Assembly: GCA_047975295.1 (NCBI GenBank)
Contig: JBKEDH010000105.1
Span: 1 to 11,160, forward strand
From: JBKEDH01 sp047975295
Lineage (GTDB): Bacteria > Bacteroidota > Bacteroidia > Flavobacteriales > Flavobacteriaceae
DNA length: 11,160 nucleotides
Direction of reading: 5' to 3'
Shown here: positions 7,295 to 11,160 of the stretch, piece after piece
How positions within the stretch are numbered: position 1 is the stretch's first letter
How the letters are laid out: every line of letters begins with the position of its first letter
The notes under the pieces: generated by a model
Told to the model about the DNA's origin: nothing
Database searches by the model: none
Seen by the model: only the letters and a program-made list of their open reading frames with translations
Program-made: the position numbers and the translations under genes

Positions 7295-7304
7295 TGTAGT
7301 ACTG

Positions 7305-7312
7305 CAAAGCTA
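7305..7312 (-). promoter_or_regulatory. Candidate promoter -7 element of ruvC-hemW
   Basis: The minus strand reads TAGCTTTG, an exact TAnnTTTG match, 10 bp before the ruvC ATG. If it is active, the transcript would be leaderless or carry only a few leader bases. No TTG lies at a suitable distance upstream, so it may be a chance match. Confidence 0.3.
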
Positions 7313-7354
7313 ACCATTTCTTTTTTGTAAACGAGTTGGAACTTTTAGCAAGAA

Positions 7355-7831
7355 TTATTTAACACTAATTATTATTGGCATTTTAAATTGTGTGGTTACC
7401 TGCTGCCCCCGCTTTATAGCAGGAAATATCTTGGGAAGTGAGTCCAAGCTGTTATAAAGCAAATGTTTTATTTCGGGAATTTCATTAAGGATAAGACTGT
7501 CAATATCGGCATCCAATAAATGAAGTACTCCAGTATTGGATATTTGGAACTGTAAGCTTATGGTATCTTCTATGTTACGGCCTACCACAATGCTCTGCTT
7601 ATCTAAATAATATAAAATATGTGAGGTTAAAGTATTCGAAAAGCATTTTTCCTTTTCCTGTTCGGTACCTAACGAATCGCAAACCAAAAACGAAGGATAC
7701 ACATCGACCTCGTTCCAGCTAAAAGTTTGCAATTCTTCTTTTAAAATGGCTTCGGATGATGTTTTCTTTACTTTTAAATTCTCGCACGATACGAGCAACA
7801 AAAACACTGTAAAAACACAAATTTGCCTCAT
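7355..7831 (-). CDS. Small lipoprotein with a divergent TonB-C-like domain
   Basis: A 158-residue exported protein with no assigned function. It has a clear lipoprotein signal (hydrophobic VFTVFLLLVSC, Cys16), followed by a Lys/Ser-rich linker. From about residue 42 it can be aligned by eye with the C-terminal domain of the M56 protein three genes upstream. Both have EV-V-P followed by Cys-(Glu/Asp)-Ser-Leu, a QE-rich stretch and a second Cys. The IS-F-I pattern follows, and both end in LPK--P---+G--VT----PI. This makes it a probable free-standing TonB-C (energy-transducer C-terminal) fold tethered to a membrane. It lacks the M56 domain and any membrane helix beyond the signal. It is the last gene of the blaI operon, 40 bp after the TPR gene. 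The homology is inferred from visual alignment; the role is unknown, possibly a partner or competitor of the M56 periplasmic domain. Confidence 0.75.
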   Translation of the reverse strand: MRQICVFTVFLLLVSCENLKVKKTSSEAILKEELQTFSWNEVDVYPSFLVCDSLGTEQEKEKCFSNTLTSHILYYLDKQSIVVGRNIEDTISLQFQISNTGVLHLLDADIDSLILNEIPEIKHLLYNSLDSLPKIFPAIKRGQQVTTQFKMPIIISVK

Positions 7832-7871
7832 AGTTTACAACTAAGTTGGAAAAGTACAATTTTTTTGGTTT

Positions 7872-9005
7872 TTATTCTCCGTTCATGAATTTTTCTTTCT
7901 TTAACCGTGCCAATATCTGCTCAACAAACGGCACAAAATCATTTTGGGAGTAGTTTTTTACAAAAGCTTCGCATAAATCAATCTTTTCATCAATAGCATC
8001 GGTATTGTTCATTTTTGCTTCAAGTAAATAGAAATGGGCAAGGTGATTTTCTGTATTTTCCTTTACTGCATTCTGGAAAGCTTCTATTGCTTCTTTGTAC
8101 TTTTTTTGCAACTTTAACACAGCACCTAACTGAGCATATTCTTTATCCAACATATATTCCTGTTCTGCTATGGCTTTTTGTATGCAGGATACCGCTTCAG
8201 TATAATTTTTTGCTTTAGTGTAAATAGTTGCTAATCTTAATAAATTCACTGCTTTTTCGGGTTTTATACGAATAGCTTCCTTATAATAATAAATGGCTTT
8301 TGGATAGTTTAAATATTCCGAATACGATTGTCCAAGCATTTCGTAAACGAATAACGAAGATTCGCCCAGATCAAGTAATTTTTCAAACCAAATAATAGCC
8401 AAATCAAAATCTCTAACCATATAGTAGCTTTGGCCTTTTAGGCTCATTAACCCTGTATTGTTTTTGTAACTTAACAACCCTATATCTGCATAATAAAGTA
8501 CCGAATCGTGCTGTTTTTTTTGTAAATGGTATTTTCCTAATCTGTATATGGCTTTTTGATGAGTTGCATCTAAGCGAAACGTTTTTTTAAAGTCGTATAT
8601 TGCCGATGAATCTTTTATGCTTTCTTTAATTAAACCCAATTGGTAAGGATAATTGGGATTTAAAGTATCTTTTGCTATCAAGGCTTCCAGTTCTGTTTTT
8701 GCCAAACGGTACTTTTTAGTATTGTACAGTAACTTTGCATACCGGTACTGTACTAACAGATCGTCTGGATTTTCTTTGGAGCTTTTTTTATAGAACCGCA
8801 AAGCTTCGTCGTAATTTCCTATATATTCAAAAGCTTGCGCTATTTTTTTACTAGTTCCCAGATTTAGGCTATCGGCTTTATAAAGTGTTATGGCTTTACT
8901 GTAATTACCATGGGCAAACAAACTATCGGCAACCAATAAAACCGAGGGTTGCGCCTCGGTTTTAAATAGTATTAAAACGATAAAAACAATACAAATTCTA
9001 TTCAT
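7872..9005 (-). CDS. Secreted tetratricopeptide-repeat (TPR) protein
   Basis: A 377-residue protein with a signal peptide (MNRICIVFIVLILFKTEA, cleavage near residue 18) and an otherwise continuous TPR superhelix, so it should act in the periplasm as a protein-binding scaffold. Repeat units are recognisable by the W/L-G-Y-A-P pattern, for example AFEYIGNYDEALRFYKKSSKENPDD, LLYNTKKYRLAKTELEALI, YPKAIYYYKEAIRIKPE, IYTKAKNYTEAVSCIQKAI and LKLQKKYKEAIEAFQNAV. The array covers about residues 25-345 and is followed by a short charged tail ending MNGE. No enzymatic motif is seen. Its ATG lies inside the end of the M56 gene: the ATGAATAG arrangement overlaps by 8 bp, which suggests translational coupling. 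Co-expression with M56 and BlaI-like proteins suggests it binds the M56 periplasmic region or its ligand, but this is inference. Confidence 0.85.
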   Translation of the reverse strand: MNRICIVFIVLILFKTEAQPSVLLVADSLFAHGNYSKAITLYKADSLNLGTSKKIAQAFEYIGNYDEALRFYKKSSKENPDDLLVQYRYAKLLYNTKKYRLAKTELEALIAKDTLNPNYPYQLGLIKESIKDSSAIYDFKKTFRLDATHQKAIYRLGKYHLQKKQHDSVLYYADIGLLSYKNNTGLMSLKGQSYYMVRDFDLAIIWFEKLLDLGESSLFVYEMLGQSYSEYLNYPKAIYYYKEAIRIKPEKAVNLLRLATIYTKAKNYTEAVSCIQKAIAEQEYMLDKEYAQLGAVLKLQKKYKEAIEAFQNAVKENTENHLAHFYLLEAKMNNTDAIDEKIDLCEAFVKNYSQNDFVPFVEQILARLKKEKFMNGE

Positions 9006-10485
9006 CGGCTACTTGAAATACTATGGGTAGGGAATAAGGTACGGTTACAGTTTTCCCTTTTTGTTTTCCAGGTTGCATTTTAGGCAACATTTTAACCACC
9101 CGCTCGGCTTCGGACGCTAATCCAGGATGTGATGCCCGAGCCATAACAGTGGTTATATCGCCATTATCACCTATTTTAAACATAACACTTATACGTTGCC
9201 TTCCTTTTAAACCCAAATTATTGGCCAATTTGGTATTGAAGTTTTTCCCAACAAAACCCGATACTTTTTTAGACATACAATCTTTGCGCTCTTGGTTGGT
9301 TGCCAAACTTTCGCAACCGGGAAATACGGGAACTTCTTCTATAACAGCAAATGGAACTTCAACACCTTGAACCCCCGTTTCTTGAGGTGATGCCACTTCA
9401 ACTTTTTCTGTTTTTTTGGATTTATCAACATCAATAGATGCTACTTTATTATTTTCCACATTGATTTCTATCTTGCTTTTACCATCTGTAACAATAAGTT
9501 TGGAATATTTACCTTCCTTTATCAAATTATCCAGTTCATTTTTAATGAAATCACCTATATCTTCAACATTTAGCACCATTTCATTTTTACTTATCTTTTC
9601 GGTATTTTTGGTATTTTCCTCATCTAAACTACTTTGGCAGGAACTGTAAACCAACATGCCCAAAATAATGGGAATTAAAAGGACGTATTTGATTAATTTG
9701 ATTTGTTTTGATTTTGATTTTTGTAACATAACGAGTCGTTTTTTGATTAATGATTGTTTAAAAAATGGATTGATGAACGATATTTTTTGGGTATTGAATA
9801 TTTGGGATAGCAAATTTTGATAATACTGCGATTTCCCCTCTTTTTTAACCGTTTCGGCATCGGCAATATATTCGTGAACGGTTTTTATCCTGCCTTGGTA
9901 CATATACACTAACGGATTGAACCAAAATACGATACGCAACACCTCAAAAAACAGTAAATCGAACGTGTGCCTTTGGTTTACATGAACCATTTCATGCTTT
10001 AAAATATTGGTTTTTTCGGTTTCGCTTAACTGTTCTCCTATAAACACATAATTAAAAAACGAAAATGCCGTTGTGGTTTTTTTTAAGGTTACAAGGTTTA
10101 CCTTATTCTGTTTTTCTTTATAGTTTTTAACAATTAGGGCTATAATACCCGTAAGTTTATAGGCAAATAATAGAAATGCAAAAATAGCACCCCAACATAA
10201 AAGAGGCATATAACCATCTTGGTCTGTTTTAACGACTCCATTTACTATGGTTTCTGCATCTCCCATTTCACCAATAACAACTTCGGGCAAGGTTATTATA
10301 TAGTTTTCGGGCAAAACAGTGCCAAATTGGGCTATTTGAATTAATGGCAATACCAAAGACAGCGCCATGGTAAGCAATAAATAGCTACGGTTCCAGTTAA
10401 AAAAGGTTTCCTTTTTTAACAGTACATCGTACAATAGTAAAAATAATGCCTGAAACAGTATGGTCTGGAAAATGTATTGTAGCAT
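8998..10485 (-). CDS. M56 (BlaR1-type) membrane metallopeptidase with C-terminal TonB-C domain
   Basis: A 495-residue inner-membrane protein. M56 peptidases of the BlaR1/MecR1 type sense a signal and trigger loss of a BlaI/MecI repressor. Membrane segments are at about 5-22, 33-52, 92-117 and 265-283. The zinc site is complete: HEMVH (164-168) with catalytic Glu165, and HEYIADAE (204-211), where Glu205 or Asp209 may supply a further ligand. After the last helix comes a Glu/Lys-rich linker, then from about 375 a TonB-C-type domain (VPVFPGCESL, a second Cys in RKDCM, the IS-MFKIG-NGDI core, LPKMQPGK and VPYSLPIVF). This replaces the penicillin-binding domain of true BlaR1, so beta-lactam sensing is not implied. 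The gene begins 2 bp after the blaI stop and overlaps the TPR gene by 8 bp. A helix ending SSC at 281-283 is a membrane segment, not an N-terminal lipobox. Confidence 0.9.
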   Translation of the reverse strand: MLQYIFQTILFQALFLLLYDVLLKKETFFNWNRSYLLLTMALSLVLPLIQIAQFGTVLPENYIITLPEVVIGEMGDAETIVNGVVKTDQDGYMPLLCWGAIFAFLLFAYKLTGIIALIVKNYKEKQNKVNLVTLKKTTTAFSFFNYVFIGEQLSETEKTNILKHEMVHVNQRHTFDLLFFEVLRIVFWFNPLVYMYQGRIKTVHEYIADAETVKKEGKSQYYQNLLSQIFNTQKISFINPFFKQSLIKKRLVMLQKSKSKQIKLIKYVLLIPIILGMLVYSSCQSSLDEENTKNTEKISKNEMVLNVEDIGDFIKNELDNLIKEGKYSKLIVTDGKSKIEINVENNKVASIDVDKSKKTEKVEVASPQETGVQGVEVPFAVIEEVPVFPGCESLATNQERKDCMSKKVSGFVGKNFNTKLANNLGLKGRQRISVMFKIGDNGDITTVMARASHPGLASEAERVVKMLPKMQPGKQKGKTVTVPYSLPIVFQVADE

Positions 10486-10487
10486 GG

Positions 10488-10847
10488 CTAATCGGTTTTT
10501 TTAATATCTTTTAAAACAGATTCCAGTTCGGTTATATTGATATCGTTCTTTTTAACAAAAAACGATACCATACTTTTAAAGGAACCTTGAAAATAATTAT
10601 CAACCAACTTATTTAAACTTTGGTTACTGTAATCCTGTTGTTTTATCAAAGGAAAGTAAATATGGCCCTTTCCTTCTTTTTCGTAATTAACAACACCCTT
10701 ACTCTCTAAAATCCTAACAATAGTCGACACTGTATTATAGGCTGGTTTGGGCTCTGGAAATTGTTCTATTATCGCCTTTACATTGGCCTTTTTTAATTGC
10801 CAAAGTATTTTCATTATGTCCTCTTCGGCTTTTGTGAGCTGTATCAT
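10488..10847 (-). CDS. BlaI/MecI family transcriptional repressor
   Basis: A 119-residue winged-helix repressor of the BlaI/MecI/CopY family. The N-terminal DNA-binding domain (about 1-75) shows the family opening LTKAEEDIMKILWQL, the recognition helix region PAYNTVSTIVRILESKG, and the wing VNYEKEGKGHIYFPLI. The C-terminal half (about 76-119, NKLVDNYFQGSFKSMVSFF) is the dimerisation region, where BlaI and MecI are cleaved on induction. The residues cannot be matched to the known cleavage site with certainty. The gene is followed 2 bp later by the M56 membrane peptidase, the standard repressor/protease pairing. Three dyads and a TATATTTG element lie directly upstream, so autoregulation is likely. 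The ATG at 10845-10847 is directly before the family N terminus. Family confidence is high; the inducing signal is unknown. Confidence 0.93.
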   Translation of the reverse strand: MIQLTKAEEDIMKILWQLKKANVKAIIEQFPEPKPAYNTVSTIVRILESKGVVNYEKEGKGHIYFPLIKQQDYSNQSLNKLVDNYFQGSFKSMVSFFVKKNDINITELESVLKDIKKTD

Positions 10848-10851
10848 TTTT

Positions 10852-10917
10852 AAACTAATTTTTTAGTTTCATAATACAAATATAACTATTTTTTTAGTTT
10901 TAACTAATTTTTTAGTT
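10852..10917. promoter_or_regulatory. Triple dyad operator of the blaI operon
   Basis: Three copies of a 14-bp dyad with the same geometry are seen: ACTAA-TTTT-TTAGT at 10854-10867 (extending to AAACTAA/TTAGTTT, 10852-10869), ACTAT-TTTT-TTAGT at 10885-10898, and ACTAA-TTTT-TTAGT at 10903-10916. Centres are 31 and 18 bp apart. The first lies between the -7 element and the ATG; the other two lie just upstream of the -7 element. BlaI-family repressors bind such short dyads as dimers, so these are the probable binding sites of the adjacent repressor. Confidence 0.65.
10877..10884 (-). promoter_or_regulatory. Promoter -7 element of the blaI operon
   Basis: The minus strand reads TATATTTG, an exact TAnnTTTG match, 29 bp before the blaI ATG, giving a leader of about 20 bases. 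It sits between dyad 1 and dyads 2-3. No TTG at -33 is obvious, because that region is occupied by the dyads. Confidence 0.55.
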
Positions 10918-10974
10918 GAAAATAATTAATTGAGGCCTGCTATACAAACCATTCAGCTTAAAACAAGGCTGTTT

Positions 10975-11160
10975 TTAATTGTAAAGTATCTCTTCTACGG
11001 TAAGTTTTTCGTTGTTTATAAAGTCGTAAAGTGTTAGTTGCCGTAAAATATAATAATCTATCCAAAAACTTTAAAAAGCATTTAAATAGTTTATAACAGC
11101 ACGGTCTCGTTCTTGTATGGCGATATTTAAATCGGTTATGGAAATTTTACCCAACACATA
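10975..11160 (-). pseudogene. 3' end of a TolC-family outer-membrane efflux gene with a premature stop
   Basis: The minus strand read from the window edge gives YVLGKISITDLNIAIQERDR, then AVINYLNAF and a TAA at 11071-11073. The same frame continues for 31 more codons (SFWIDYYILRQLTLYDFINN, then EKLTVEEILYN) to a TAA at 10975-10977. The combined sequence matches the usual end of Bacteroidota TolC-type proteins: a helix with G-K-I--TDLN, a Y---L--FW-DYY-LR segment and the closing LTLYDF motif. AAA (Lys) to TAA at one base would explain the interruption. These proteins form the outer-membrane channel of RND or ABC efflux pumps. Loss of the last 31 residues may be tolerated or may inactivate the gene; only the C-terminal part is visible, so its state upstream is unknown. 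It lies upstream of the blaI promoter on the same strand. Confidence 0.75.

Noticed and set aside
8998..10847. Reading the blaI/M56 pair as a beta-lactam resistance regulator
   Set aside because: The M56 protein has no penicillin-binding domain and no beta-lactamase or PBP2a gene is nearby; family resemblance alone does not support it.
10954..10976. CAGCTT / AGGCTG hairpin followed by a T-run on the plus strand
   Set aside because: The stem is 6 bp with one wobble pair, and no plus-strand gene ends here, so it cannot be supported as a terminator.
1..11160. tRNA, rRNA, CRISPR array or riboswitch
   Set aside because: No regularly spaced repeats, cloverleaf-like sequence or known aptamer pattern was seen on either strand.

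Overview
The window looks like chromosomal DNA of a member of the Bacteroidota, most likely a marine or plant/algae-associated Flavobacteriaceae. The grounds are the AT-rich sequence, A-rich leaders without clear Shine-Dalgarno sites, several copies of the Bacteroidota promoter element TAnnTTTG, a polysaccharide-utilisation style esterase/sulfatase cluster, and an M56/TonB-C membrane protein of the type common in this phylum. The species cannot be named from the sequence. Every supported gene is on the minus strand, so transcription runs from high to low coordinates.

Left part (about 90-3,750): a pectin-related cluster, read in order of transcription. It holds a lipoprotein formylglycine-type sulfatase (2102-3685), a secreted CE8-type pectin methylesterase (882-1889) and a secreted CE12-type SGNH acetylesterase (122-871). 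The two esterases are 10 bp apart and would remove methyl and acetyl groups from pectin or rhamnogalacturonan. The sulfatase suggests that the target glycan, or one met together with it, carries sulfate. The cluster probably continues to the left of the window.

Middle part (4,088-5,483): two small single genes, a MmcQ/YjbR-like protein and a membrane-anchored DUF4230 protein. A 161-bp element with 16-bp inverted ends flanked by TA lies between the DUF4230 gene and hemW. It is a probable MITE, and its right end carries a promoter-like sequence facing the DUF4230 gene.

Housekeeping pair (5,484-7,294): ruvC (Holliday-junction resolvase) followed by hemW (radical-SAM heme chaperone family).

Right part (7,355-10,917): a tightly packed regulatory operon in the order blaI-like repressor, M56 metallopeptidase with a C-terminal TonB-C domain, secreted TPR protein, small lipoprotein. 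The first three genes are 2 bp apart or overlap by 8 bp. The last gene encodes a free-standing lipoprotein that, when aligned by eye, is a divergent copy of the TonB-C domain at the end of the M56 protein. Three 14-bp dyads (ACTAA-N4-TTAGT type) bracket a TATATTTG promoter element upstream of blaI and look like an autorepression operator. This operon is the best candidate for an under-described system in the window: a membrane protease sensor, a repressor, a TPR scaffold and a lipoprotein decoy or partner.

At the right edge lies the 3' end of a TolC-family outer-membrane efflux gene. An in-frame TAA interrupts it 31 codons before its natural end, and family-like sequence continues beyond that stop.
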